The notes: generated from the letters alone by a model not told the origin. A DNA stretch of 38,380 nucleotides from Deltaproteobacteria bacterium (GCA_020062745.1 JAGUVT010000106.1:1-38380), one strand, 5' to 3'. Shown: positions 17,774 to 27,125, counted from the stretch's first letter. Translations and numbers: made by a program.

Positions 17774-18381
17774 AGATCGTCGAAACATACTCTCATCTTA
17801 ACGGGCTTGAGTTTCTTCTCGTTCACAAGCCAGCCCTTTGGGAAGAGATAAAAGAGGTCATTTCAGCGGTAGACGCAAAAAGGTGTCGGACGAAGGTCTC
17901 TAGAGAGAGGACCATGATAGGGGATCTTCTATTCAGCCCGATTGATATGAACGTGGCTTTCAAACGCTTTCTTCGCGCAAAGGCGTGGGAAGAAAACCGG
18001 GTGAGTTACTGGGTCACCCGTAACGAGAAACTCATCCGAAAGACGTTGACGATGTCGCCTGAGGAACAGAAAAAAGAAATTGAGGCGGCTGGTGAGAATC
18101 CAATTTTCAGTTACAACCAGACTGATTTCGTCAAGGATCGCGTGGCCGTCGAGGTCCAGTTCGGCAAGTATGCATTCGTCGCCTACGATCTCTTCGTCAA
18201 GCACCTTGCTTTCTACGTGGGTGATCGTATTGATGTAGGAATCGAGATTCTCCCAATGAAGTCCTTGCAAAGCCAAATGAGTTCAGGAGTCGCTTACTAT
18301 GAAGGCGAATTTTACAATGTTGTTCGTCAAGGCCGTGGTGTGCCGGCGGTCCCACTTATTCTTGTCGGTATTGAACCATGA
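17770..18381 (+). CDS. Type II restriction endonuclease, BstYI/BglII-like (predicted RGATCY or GATC-core specificity)
   Basis: MKIVETYSHLNGLEFLLVHKPALWEEIKEVI...NQTDFVKDRVAVEVQFGKYAFVAYDLFVKHLAFYVGDRIDVGIEILPMK...SSGVAYYEGEFYNVVRQGRGVPAVPLILVGI strongly recalls BstYI; ATGA overlap with the MTase. Confidence 0.85.
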   Translation: MKIVETYSHLNGLEFLLVHKPALWEEIKEVISAVDAKRCRTKVSRERTMIGDLLFSPIDMNVAFKRFLRAKAWEENRVSYWVTRNEKLIRKTLTMSPEEQKKEIEAAGENPIFSYNQTDFVKDRVAVEVQFGKYAFVAYDLFVKHLAFYVGDRIDVGIEILPMKSLQSQMSSGVAYYEGEFYNVVRQGRGVPAVPLILVGIEP

Positions 18382-18519
18382 GAGCACGGAAACCTAATTA
18401 TCCGATTAAACCCGGCGCTCGCTGAACATTGGAGTAACCGCCGGCTGACATCAGGCCGTTGCATAGGCTTAAACCGGCTAGAAAAGCGGGATGAGCATGG
18501 CGATAATGTTACGAATTTG

Positions 18520-21135
18520 TTACAACGGGCCGTACGCCCGGCGCAAGATTTCCGCCAGTTCGCCGACCAGCGGCAGGCGGGGGTTGGTCGTGGTGCACTG
18601 ATCGGCAAAAGCCATTTCGGCCAGCACAGGCACCCTGCTTTCAAACTCCCGCCGGCCGACGCCCAGCCCGGCAATCGTCGCCGGAACTGCCAGTTCCCTG
18701 CTCAACTGCCGGACGGCTTCAATTAAGCCCTGTACCCCCTCCGCCGGCGTCGAAGCGGCCAATCCGAGATGCCGGGCAATTTCCCGGTATTTTTCCGGCG
18801 CCCGGTAGTACTCGTACTTGGGGAAAGAAACAAACTTGCCGGGTGTTTCCGCATTATAAGCAATAACATGGGGCAGCAAAACAGCATTGATCCTCCCGTG
18901 GGGAATGTGGAACTCTCCCCCCGCTTTATGCGCCAGGCTGTGGTTGATTCCCAGAAAAGCGTTGGTAAAGGCCATCCCGGCAATGCAGGAAGCGTTGTGC
19001 ATCTTCTCCCGCGCTTCCCGGTTATCACCGTCCCTGTAAGCGGCGGGCAGATACTGGAACACCAGTTCAATGGCCTTTAAAGCCAGGGCGTCGGTGTAAT
19101 CCGAAGCCATTACCGAGACATAAGCCTCGATCCCGTGCGCCAGCACGTCAAGGCCGGTGTCGGCAGTAAGCGCGCGGGGCAGCGTCATGGCAAAATCAAA
19201 GTCGATGATGGCCACATCGGGGGTTAATTCGTAATCGGCCAGGGGGTACTTGATCTCGGCGCCGCGGTCGGTGATGACCGCGAAAGCGGTTACTTCCGAT
19301 CCGCTGCCGCTGGTGGTGGGAATGGCCACCAGCCGCGCCCGCCGGCCCAGTTTCGGGTATTTGTAAGTGCGCTTGCGGATGTCCAGAAACTTAAGTTTTA
19401 AAAATTCAAACTCCACCTCCGGATGCTCGTAAAAAAGCCACATCCCCTTGGCCGCGTCGATGGCCGACCCGCCTCCCAGGGCGATGATCACGTCCGGCCG
19501 GAACTGATTCATCAGGTCCCGTCCTTTCATGACCAGTTCGAGGGAAGGTTCGGGTTCCACCCCGGAAAACACTTCAACGGCCGGGGTTGAAGGCCTCTTC
19601 TTCAAGTGGTGGATTACCTTTTCCACGTAGCCCAGTTCCTCCATAAAGCGGTCGGTGACAATAAAAGCGCGGCTTACACCGGGCATTTTGGTCAGGTATT
19701 GAACGGAACCGGACTCAAAGTAGATTCTTTCCGGCACCTTGAACCACTGCATATTGACCCGGCGTCTGGCCACCCTCTTGATATTGAGCAGGTTCACCGC
19801 GCTTACATTGGCCGTGGTGGTATTCCGGCCGAAAGAACCGCAGCCCAAAGTCAGGGAGGGGATGTTGGTGTTGTAGATATCGCCGATGGCGCCGTGGGTG
19901 GCGGGTGCGTTAACAATAATCCGGCCCACCATGACCCGGCGGGCGAACTCCCGGATGATATCTTCGCTTTTGCTGTGAATCACTGCTGAATGTCCCATGC
20001 CGCCGAACTCGACCATGCACCGGCAGTGCTCGATCCCTTCCCGGTGGTCCGCAACGGTGTAGAAAGCCAGAATGGGGCTGAGTTTTTCCCTGGAAAGGGG
20101 AAATTCCGGCCCTACTCCATCCAGGCGGGCCAGCAGGATTTTGGTTTCCGGCGATACGGTGAAACCGGCCATGCCCGCAATTTCGGCAACCGGCCGGCCC
20201 ACCACCTGCGGATTCATTGAGCAGGTGCCGTTGCAGGTCGCCAGTTGATCCAAAAGCTTTATTTCTTCCGCGTTCAAAAAATAGCAGCCGTTCTCTCTTA
20301 AAAGAGAGACGACTTCCGCCTCAATATCCCGGTCGACAATCAAACCCTGCTCCGAAGCACAGATCATCCCGTTATCAAAAGTCTTGCTTAAAATCAGGTC
20401 GGTAACCGCCCTTTTCAAGGCGGCGGTTTTCTCAATATAACAGGGGACGTTGCCCGGCCCCACACCCAGGGCCGGCTTGCCGCAACTGTAGGCGGACTGC
20501 ACCATGCCGGTACCGCCCGTGGCCAGAATCAGGGCCACGCCAGGGTGGTTCATCAACTGCCGGCTGGCATCGATGGAAGGCTCTCCAATCCAGGTAATGC
20601 AATGCGGCGGGGCTCCGGCGGCAATCGCGGCATCCCGCATCACTGCCGCCGCTGCGGCGCTGCACCGCCTGGCGCCGGGGTGAAAGCTGAAAATAATAGG
20701 GTTTCTGGTTTTCAAGGCAATCAATGACTTGAACATGGTGGTCGAAGTAGGGTTGGTCAGCGGCGTCACGCCGGCAATTACCCCCATCGGTTCGGCCACC
20801 TCAATGTAGCCTTCCTCTTCCTCCTCTTTAATCATCCCGACTGTCCGGTGGTATTTTATACTGTGATAGATGTACTCGGTGGCGAAAATATTTTTTGTCA
20901 CCTTATCTTCAAACACTCCCCGCCCGGTTTCCTCCACCGCCATTTTGGCCAGTTCCATGTGCCGCTCCAGGCCGGCCAGGGTCATGGCTTTGACAATCCC
21001 GTCCACTTCTTCCTGTCCCAGCTCCAGAAAATCACGCAATGACTCTTGAGCGCCGTCAACCAGCCTGTCGATTTCCGGGGCGACTTTTTCAGCCATACCA
21101 TCCACTCCGTCATTTAAAAGTTGGTCTAAAATCAA
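18520..21135 (-). CDS. adhE: Bifunctional acetaldehyde-CoA/alcohol dehydrogenase
   Basis: N-terminal aldehyde dehydrogenase half (GVTPLTNPTSTTMFKSLIALKTRNPIIFSFHP) fused to an Fe-ADH half (ALGGGSAIDAAKGMW, HSLAHKAGGEFHIPHGRINAVLLPHVI). Confidence 0.95.
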   Translation of the reverse strand: MILDQLLNDGVDGMAEKVAPEIDRLVDGAQESLRDFLELGQEEVDGIVKAMTLAGLERHMELAKMAVEETGRGVFEDKVTKNIFATEYIYHSIKYHRTVGMIKEEEEEGYIEVAEPMGVIAGVTPLTNPTSTTMFKSLIALKTRNPIIFSFHPGARRCSAAAAAVMRDAAIAAGAPPHCITWIGEPSIDASRQLMNHPGVALILATGGTGMVQSAYSCGKPALGVGPGNVPCYIEKTAALKRAVTDLILSKTFDNGMICASEQGLIVDRDIEAEVVSLLRENGCYFLNAEEIKLLDQLATCNGTCSMNPQVVGRPVAEIAGMAGFTVSPETKILLARLDGVGPEFPLSREKLSPILAFYTVADHREGIEHCRCMVEFGGMGHSAVIHSKSEDIIREFARRVMVGRIIVNAPATHGAIGDIYNTNIPSLTLGCGSFGRNTTTANVSAVNLLNIKRVARRRVNMQWFKVPERIYFESGSVQYLTKMPGVSRAFIVTDRFMEELGYVEKVIHHLKKRPSTPAVEVFSGVEPEPSLELVMKGRDLMNQFRPDVIIALGGGSAIDAAKGMWLFYEHPEVEFEFLKLKFLDIRKRTYKYPKLGRRARLVAIPTTSGSGSEVTAFAVITDRGAEIKYPLADYELTPDVAIIDFDFAMTLPRALTADTGLDVLAHGIEAYVSVMASDYTDALALKAIELVFQYLPAAYRDGDNREAREKMHNASCIAGMAFTNAFLGINHSLAHKAGGEFHIPHGRINAVLLPHVIAYNAETPGKFVSFPKYEYYRAPEKYREIARHLGLAASTPAEGVQGLIEAVRQLSRELAVPATIAGLGVGRREFESRVPVLAEMAFADQCTTTNPRLPLVGELAEILRRAYGPL

Positions 21136-21171
21136 GTATCTCCCGGCATACAGGTTATATTCAAAGACAAA

Positions 21172-21204
21172 TTGTCAACCTCAAGGCAGGAATATAGTTT
21201 ACAA
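21172..21204. promoter_or_regulatory. Candidate BirA operator upstream of bioB
   Basis: TTGTCAACC-N15-AGTTTACAA: inverted half-sites (7/9 complementary) with the spacing expected for BirA operators; 48 nt before the bioB ATG. Confidence 0.72.
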
Positions 21205-21251
21205 TGGAGAATAGTTTTAAATAAAACGACACAAATAAAGGAGGCCTTTTC

Positions 21252-22232
21252 ATGCTACCCGCCTTGCTTTTCCAGGTGGGCGAAAAAGTGCTGAACGGCG
21301 GCGAAGTAAACTTCCAGGAAGCAGTGGCGCTTTCCCGCCTGGAGGGTTCGGATATTCCCTTCCTGCTGGCCCTGGCCGGCAAGGTGCGGGAAAAATTTTC
21401 CGGCGACAGCGTAAACTTTTGCTCCATTATAAACGCCCGTTCAGGGCGCTGCAGCGAGGACTGCGCTTTTTGCGCCCAGTCCGCCCGCCACCGGGCCGAA
21501 ATAAACGTTTACCCTCTGGTTTCAACCGCTGAAATGGTCCAGGCCGCGAAGCAGGCCGCACAAGCCGGCGCCCACCGCTTCAGCATAGTCACCAGCGGCA
21601 GGGGAACGGGCGAAAAAAAGGAATTTGCCGCCATCCTGGAGGCGGTGGCCCGGATCCGCCGGGAAACCGGCCTGGAATGCTGCTGCTCGCTGGGCATCCT
21701 GACGCCGGCGGAAGCCGAAGCTTTAAAAGAAGCGGGCGTAAGCCGCTACCATCACAACCTGGAAACCAGCCGCAGTTTCTTCAGCCGGATCTGCGCCACC
21801 CACACTTTCGACGAAAGGGTAAAAACCATCCGGATTACCCGGGAAGCCGGCCTCAAATGCTGCTCCGGCGGCATCATCGGGATGGGCGAATCATTCGCCC
21901 AGCGCATTGAGATGGCCTTCACCTTAAAGGAACTGGGGGTGGATTCCATCCCCGTCAATATCCTCAATCCGATAAAGGGAACCAGACTGGCCGATCAGAA
22001 GCCGCTCCCGCCGCTGGAGATTTTGAAGACCATCGCCATTTTCCGTCTGATTCTGCCGGATAAGGAACTGCGCTACGCCGGCGGGCGGGAAGTGAACCTG
22101 AGAGATCTTCAGGTACTCGGGCTCGTGGCCGGCATTAACGGCATGCTTGTCGGAGGCTACCTGACCACCGCCGGCAGAGGCCCCGGCCTGGACCGGCAGA
22201 TGGTGGCCGATCTGGAAAGAACACTGGGATGA
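21252..22232 (+). CDS. bioB: Biotin synthase
   Basis: NARSGRCSEDCAFCAQSARH radical SAM motif; GGIIGMGE; preceded by GGAGG. Confidence 0.96.
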   Translation: MLPALLFQVGEKVLNGGEVNFQEAVALSRLEGSDIPFLLALAGKVREKFSGDSVNFCSIINARSGRCSEDCAFCAQSARHRAEINVYPLVSTAEMVQAAKQAAQAGAHRFSIVTSGRGTGEKKEFAAILEAVARIRRETGLECCCSLGILTPAEAEALKEAGVSRYHHNLETSRSFFSRICATHTFDERVKTIRITREAGLKCCSGGIIGMGESFAQRIEMAFTLKELGVDSIPVNILNPIKGTRLADQKPLPPLEILKTIAIFRLILPDKELRYAGGREVNLRDLQVLGLVAGINGMLVGGYLTTAGRGPGLDRQMVADLERTLG

Positions 22233-22247
22233 GGGAGTTACTGGACA

Positions 22248-23414
22248 ATGGATTTTCTGCAGACAGAACTGGAATATTTACAAAAGCAAAGCCTTTTTCG
22301 CCGCTTAAAACGGCTGGACGGTCCCCAGACGGCCAGAACAACAGTGGAAAACCGCCCCTGCATCCTTCTTTCTTCCAATAACTATCTCGGACTGGCGGAC
22401 CACCCGGCGCTGAAAGAAGCGGCCGTGCAGGCTGTCGCCATATGGGGCGCCGGGGCCGGCGGTTCCCGCCTGACCACCGGCAATTACGCCTTATATGAAG
22501 AACTGGAAAACACCATCACCAGGTTTAAAAGGACGGCGGCGGCCATCGTTTTCAACACCGGTTACATGGCCAACACAGGCACAATCACCGCCCTGGCGGG
22601 CGATTGCGACGTGATTGTCAGCGACGAGTTAAACCACGCCAGCATCATTGACGGCTGCCGGCTCAGCCGGGCAAAGGTCATGGTCTGCCGCCATGCCGAC
22701 ACCGCCCACCTGGCCGAAATTTTAGAACAGTGCCGTCATTACCGCCGCCGCCTGATTATAACCGACGGGGTGTTCAGCATGGACGGCGACATCGCCCCGC
22801 TGCCGGAAATCATCGCCCTGGCCGAACGTTACGACGCCCTGCTGATGGTGGACGACGCCCACGCCACCGGAGTGCTGGGCAGGCGCGGCGCCGGCACGGC
22901 AGAACACTTCCATCTGGAAGGGCGGGTACCGGTTCAGATGGGCACGCTCAGCAAGGCGCTGGGCAGCGCCGGGGGCTACGTGTCCGGCAGCAGGGAACTG
23001 ATCGACTACCTGCGCAACAAGGCCAGGAGCTTCATCTTCTCCACCGCGCCGCCGCCGGCTGCGGCAGGCGCCGCCCTCGAAGCCGTCCGCATGGTGGAGC
23101 AGCAGCCGGAACTGAGACAAAAGCTAAAGGAAAACGCCCTTTTCCTGCGCAAAGGTCTGGCGGCGGCAGGCTACCGGGTGCCGGACGGAGAAACGCCGGT
23201 CATACCGGTACATACCGGCGACGCCGCTAAAACCATGCAGATGGCGGATGAATTGCTGGAGCAGGGCGTATTTGTCACCGGCATCCGGCCGCCCTCGGTG
23301 CCGCCGGGCGGCAGCCGCCTGCGCGTAACGGTTATGGCCACCCACGCCCGGGAAGAACTGGCATACGCCCTGCAGGCTTTCAAAGAAGCAGGCAAAAAAC
23401 TGGGACTGATTTAA
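22248..23414 (+). CDS. bioF: 8-amino-7-oxononanoate synthase
   Basis: LSSNNYLGLADHP; GAGGSRLTTGN; DGVFSMDGDIAPL; VDDAHATGVLGRRGAGT; GTLSKALGSAGGYV. Confidence 0.94.
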   Translation: MDFLQTELEYLQKQSLFRRLKRLDGPQTARTTVENRPCILLSSNNYLGLADHPALKEAAVQAVAIWGAGAGGSRLTTGNYALYEELENTITRFKRTAAAIVFNTGYMANTGTITALAGDCDVIVSDELNHASIIDGCRLSRAKVMVCRHADTAHLAEILEQCRHYRRRLIITDGVFSMDGDIAPLPEIIALAERYDALLMVDDAHATGVLGRRGAGTAEHFHLEGRVPVQMGTLSKALGSAGGYVSGSRELIDYLRNKARSFIFSTAPPPAAAGAALEAVRMVEQQPELRQKLKENALFLRKGLAAAGYRVPDGETPVIPVHTGDAAKTMQMADELLEQGVFVTGIRPPSVPPGGSRLRVTVMATHAREELAYALQAFKEAGKKLGLI

Positions 23415-23430
23415 CATTTAAAATAGAAAG

Positions 23431-24168
23431 GTGCAAAAGATCATCGCAAAAGGCTTTTTTATCACCGGAACCGATACCGGTATCGGCAAGACGGTAATCA
23501 CGGCCGGCCTGGCCGACTGCTTGAAACAGCGGGGCATAAATGCGGGCGTGATGAAGCCGGTGCAGAGCGGCGCTATAAGAAAAGGTCCCGTTCTCGTCTC
23601 CGCCGACGCCCTGCTGGCCGTGAAAACCGCCGGGGTTGACGATCCCCTGGAGCTGGTCAACCCGTACTGCCTGGAAGCGCCCCTGGCTCCAAAAGTGGCG
23701 GCGGAACTGGCAGGCGTGAAGATAAACCCGGACCGGATCACGGACGCTTACCACCAGCTCCGGAGCAGGCACGAACTGATGCTGGTGGAAGGAGCCGGCG
23801 GGATCATGGTACCCCTGGCGAAAGGGCTGCTGGTAGCGGATCTGATCCTCATGCTCGGCCTGCCGGCAATCATCGTGGCCCGTCCCGCCCTGGGAACGGT
23901 CAACCACACCCTCTTAACCGTAGAGTATGCCAGAGCCAGGGGAATCCGGACAGCCGGGGTGATTATCAACAACCTTATAAAAGAAACTGAAGAAATAGCC
24001 GAAAAAACCGCCCCGGCTTTAATTGCCGAATTTTCCGGACTGCCCGTTTTAGGCATCGTGCCCCACGCCGAAGGCGTGGATGTGGAAGCGTGCGAGCCGG
24101 GAGAAATTATTGAGCAGGTTAATCGTTCCATAAACTGGGACCTGCTATTAGCTAATCTTTCTTTTTAG
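23431..24168 (+). CDS. bioD: Dethiobiotin synthetase (GTG start)
   Basis: GFFITGTDTGIGKTVITAGLADCLKQRG; VEGAGGIMVPL. Confidence 0.94.
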   Translation: MQKIIAKGFFITGTDTGIGKTVITAGLADCLKQRGINAGVMKPVQSGAIRKGPVLVSADALLAVKTAGVDDPLELVNPYCLEAPLAPKVAAELAGVKINPDRITDAYHQLRSRHELMLVEGAGGIMVPLAKGLLVADLILMLGLPAIIVARPALGTVNHTLLTVEYARARGIRTAGVIINNLIKETEEIAEKTAPALIAEFSGLPVLGIVPHAEGVDVEACEPGEIIEQVNRSINWDLLLANLSF

Positions 24169-24230
24169 CCATTGCAACCAAAGCCGCGAGCGCTGCGTGG
24201 CGGGCAGCGAAGCAATTGCATAGAAACAAT
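24168..24230 (+). repeat. Divergent ATTGC...GAAGCAATTGC palindromic repeat
   Basis: CCATTGCAACCAAAGCC...GGGCAGCGAAGCAATTGCAT, with ATTGC/GCAAT ends like the other copies. Confidence 0.4.
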
Positions 24231-24266
24231 CGTAGATGCTCACAGTCAAGTTAATATATTGGTTCT

Positions 24267-24371
24267 GTCATTGCGAGCGAAGCGAAGCAATCTCATGATA
24301 GAGCAAGCAGCTATCAGCGGTCAGCATAAAGTAATGAGTCAGCAGTCAAAATTAGCCAGAAAATTGCTTCG
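24267..24371 (+). repeat. Composite intergenic repeat in the bioD-bioA spacer
   Basis: GTCATTGCGAGCGAAGCGAAGCAATCTCATGATAGAG...CAGCTATCAGCGGTCAGCA...AAATTGCTTCG; same block order as 851-923. Confidence 0.65.
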
Positions 24372-24386
24372 AGGAGGAGATAAGCC

Positions 24387-25754
24387 ATGAAAAACGACAA
24401 TTTTGGTCTGAAAACAACCCTGCTGGAAAAAGATAGAAACCATCTCTGGTACCCCTTTACCCAGATGCAGGAACACCTGGCCGCCGGTCCCCTGATCATC
24501 GAACGCGGCGAAGGACCGTTCCTTTTTGACATTGATGGTAAAAAATACTACGACGGGGTCTCCTCCCTCTGGCTGAACGTCCACGGCCACCGCAAAAAAG
24601 AAATCGACCGGGCCGTAACCGCCCAGTTGGATAAAATCGCCCACTCCACCATGCTCGGCCTTTCCCATGTGCCGGCCGTCGAACTGGCCGCCGGACTGGC
24701 CGCCGTTACCCCGCCCGGCTTAAATAAAGTATTTTACTCCGACAACGGCTCCACGGCAGTGGAAGTGGCCCTGAAAATGGCTTTCCAGTACTGGCAACAC
24801 CGGGGCCAAAGAGATAAAACAAAGTTTCTCACCCTGGCCAACGCCTACCACGGGGATACCATCGGAGCAGTGAGCCTGGGCGGCATCGACCTCTTCCACC
24901 GCATCTTCCGCCCCCTGCTCTTTCACACCATCCAGGCCCCCTCTCCTTACTGCTACCGCTGCAGCTTAAATCTTGAGACCGACACCTGCGGCACGGCCTG
25001 TGCCGCCCGGGCGGAGGAAATCATGTCCCGGCGCCACCGCGAACTGGCCGCCATGGTTTTGGAACCCCTGGTACAGGGCGCCGGGGGCATGCTGGTCCAG
25101 CCGCCGGGTTATCTGAAAAAAATAAGGGAACTGTGCACCAGGTATAACGTGCTCATGATCGCCGACGAGGTGGCCACCGGCTTCGGCCGCACCGGCAAAA
25201 TGTTCGCCTGTGAGCACGAAGGCGTGTCCCCCGACCTGATGGCCGTCAGCAAGGGCATCACCGGCGGTTACCTCCCCCTGGCCGCCACCCTGGTCACCGA
25301 CGAAATCTACAACGCTTTCCGGGGAGCCTATCACGAACAAAAAACCTTTTTCCACGGCCATTCCTACACCGGCAACCCGCTGGCCTGCGCCGCCGCCCTG
25401 GCCAGCCTGAAAATCTTTGCCGAAGAACGGGTCATTGAAAAAATACAGCCTAAAATCCAGTTCGCGGCGGATAAACTGCAATCTTTCCACCAACTGCCGG
25501 CGGTGGGCGATGTCCGCCAGCGCGGCCTGATGGTGGGAATCGAACTGGTGCGCGACCGCCGCACCAAAGAACCCTTTCCGCCGGAAGCTAAAACCGGCGC
25601 CGGGGTCTGCCTGGCGACACGAAAAAACGGCCTCATCTTAAGGCCGCTTGGCGACGTGGTGGTCTTCATGCCCCCTCTCTGCTGCACCACGGAAGACCTG
25701 GGCATAATGCTGGATATTCTGCACCGGGCCATTAAAGAAACAACTTTATTCTAA
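24387..25754 (+). CDS. bioA: Adenosylmethionine-8-amino-7-oxononanoate aminotransferase
   Basis: LWYPFTQMQEHLAAGPLIIERGEGPFLFDIDGKKYYDGVSSLWLNVHGH; IADEVATGFGRTGKMFACEHEGVSPDLMAVSKGITGGYLPLAATL. Confidence 0.96.
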   Translation: MKNDNFGLKTTLLEKDRNHLWYPFTQMQEHLAAGPLIIERGEGPFLFDIDGKKYYDGVSSLWLNVHGHRKKEIDRAVTAQLDKIAHSTMLGLSHVPAVELAAGLAAVTPPGLNKVFYSDNGSTAVEVALKMAFQYWQHRGQRDKTKFLTLANAYHGDTIGAVSLGGIDLFHRIFRPLLFHTIQAPSPYCYRCSLNLETDTCGTACAARAEEIMSRRHRELAAMVLEPLVQGAGGMLVQPPGYLKKIRELCTRYNVLMIADEVATGFGRTGKMFACEHEGVSPDLMAVSKGITGGYLPLAATLVTDEIYNAFRGAYHEQKTFFHGHSYTGNPLACAAALASLKIFAEERVIEKIQPKIQFAADKLQSFHQLPAVGDVRQRGLMVGIELVRDRRTKEPFPPEAKTGAGVCLATRKNGLILRPLGDVVVFMPPLCCTTEDLGIMLDILHRAIKETTLF

Positions 25755-25959
25755 ACTTATTCTCAGGAATCCGGTTAGCCCGCAGGTAATCATAAGCCAT
25801 GCGGGCCGATTCTTTAATTGCCCGGGAGGTAATTCCCATCACCACGAAGCGGTTGGATCCCGGAGAAGCAGAAACCTGAAGACGATATAGAATATACGAC
25901 ACCCCGGTTGCAGACAAAACGATTTTAGACTGCCGGTTACCCAGGCAGTAAGTCTGCAT
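25732..25959 (-). CDS. Small ORF resembling the N-terminal beta-alpha fold of Mg-chelatase/ComM-like proteins (standalone or remnant)
   Basis: VSASPGSNRFVVMGITSRAIKESARMAYDYLRANRIPENKFRIKL resembles the ComM pattern SPGLPxFxVVGLPDxAVxESRERVxxAxxN; start overlaps the DUF2283 stop (TAATG). Confidence 0.4.
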   Translation of the reverse strand: MQTYCLGNRQSKIVLSATGVSYILYRLQVSASPGSNRFVVMGITSRAIKESARMAYDYLRANRIPENKFRIKLFL

Positions 25960-26183
25960 TATACTGCTTCGTAATTTACAGGCAATAATTTTTCCAGATT
26001 TACATGCCTGGAAGCATCAAGGATTTCGATGCCTACAATTTTGTTATCTTCTCCAATGTCCAGGGTAATATCTTCGGAAAACTGCTTATTAACCACCTGC
26101 TGCTTCCGGTCGTCCAGACGAAGGTAAAGCAAGTCTGTTTTAACGTTATATAGAATCTGCATTTTCTTCCCTCCATTTCCCAT
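25959..26183 (-). CDS. DUF2283-family protein, putative antitoxin-like partner
   Basis: MQILYNVKTDLLYLRLDDRKQQVVNKQFSEDITLDIGEDNKIVGIEILDASRHV, typical DUF2283 pattern; actual start probably the internal ATG at 26162. Confidence 0.75.
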   Translation of the reverse strand: MGNGGKKMQILYNVKTDLLYLRLDDRKQQVVNKQFSEDITLDIGEDNKIVGIEILDASRHVNLEKLLPVNYEAV

Positions 26184-26427
26184 AAAAAACGTATACCGTT
26201 ACAGTTACGATAATGTCCCTGTCAATAATATGGACAACTTCCACTCTCTTTTGTTCATAGTATTTACCGTGCCGCTCCTGGTTAAAACTGTAAACTTTGG
26301 CTTTTCTCATTCGACCGTGTTTTGCTGGTAAGGAGAACCCTGTATTAATTACGTCCTTTATTTCCTCTTTGTTTGTGCCCCGTTCCCCAGCACGTTCCAA
26401 AGTATGTGGGTCAATCTGGACTTCCAT
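26146..26427 (-). CDS. DUF4258-family protein, putative toxin-like partner
   Basis: DPHTLERAGERGTNKEEIKDVINTGFSLPAKHGRMRKAKVYSFNQERHGKYYEQKRVEVVHIIDRDIIVTVTVYVFYGKW; overlaps the downstream DUF2283 ORF. Confidence 0.65.
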   Translation of the reverse strand: MEVQIDPHTLERAGERGTNKEEIKDVINTGFSLPAKHGRMRKAKVYSFNQERHGKYYEQKRVEVVHIIDRDIIVTVTVYVFYGKWREENADSI

Positions 26428-26531
26428 TTAGCTTCTCCTTCCTGTATGCATTGCTAACAGGGTGACACAATGGTAATTTAGAGTTTACCATATATGCTCT
26501 GTTACCTAACATGGCCTGTGGTACATTATGC

Positions 26532-27008
26532 TTATTCATCCGTATAGCGGCGGAGCTCCGGCAGGCACACAGCGCCTTCTTTTTCCCGCAATTCTTTCAA
26601 TAACCAATAAACAGAAACCGGGTGGACCTCCAGCCTGACTGAAAGTTCTTCCAGGAAAGTTTCCGTGGGGATGGGGATGCGGGCGCCCAAAACAACCTCA
26701 TTTTCCTCTTCTTCGTCCCCCTCGCCGGGAGTCTCCTCTCTATCAAAAGGTTCTTCCTCCTCCACTTTGGCGCCCGGCCCGGCTTCGTAAAGTAACCGCA
26801 AGCGGCGTTTTAAGTCCGCCAGTTCCTCCGGCGTGAGCTTCCGTCGCTTATGGGCCTTAAGATAATCGAACACTTCCGGCGGAATCTCCGGCAAGCCATG
26901 GGGTAACCCCGGCAAATCGTCGTAACCGGCAATCAATAGGAACCAGCCGGCGGGGGTGCCGGTTTCGCTAAAGATTTCATCCATTTCCTTACCACACCTT
27001 GGAAACAT
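26532..27008 (-). pseudogene. Probable C-terminal-region fragment of a large RM/BREX-type DNA methylase
   Basis: LPEIPPEVFDYLKAHKRRKLTPEELADLKRRLRLLYEAGPGAK...GARIPIPTETFLEELSVRLEVHPVSVYWLLKELREKEG reads like an internal/C-terminal segment of a much larger protein; no methylase motifs in the window. Confidence 0.4.
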
Positions 27009-27125
27009 TATAAATCCATTAACAAAGTCATATTATTTATTTCGTCAGGATATAACAATTTCCTTTATTACCAGAACGGTCAGTCTTTAATATTGTTCTT
27101 CCCATTGCACAGGTCATATAAGCGA

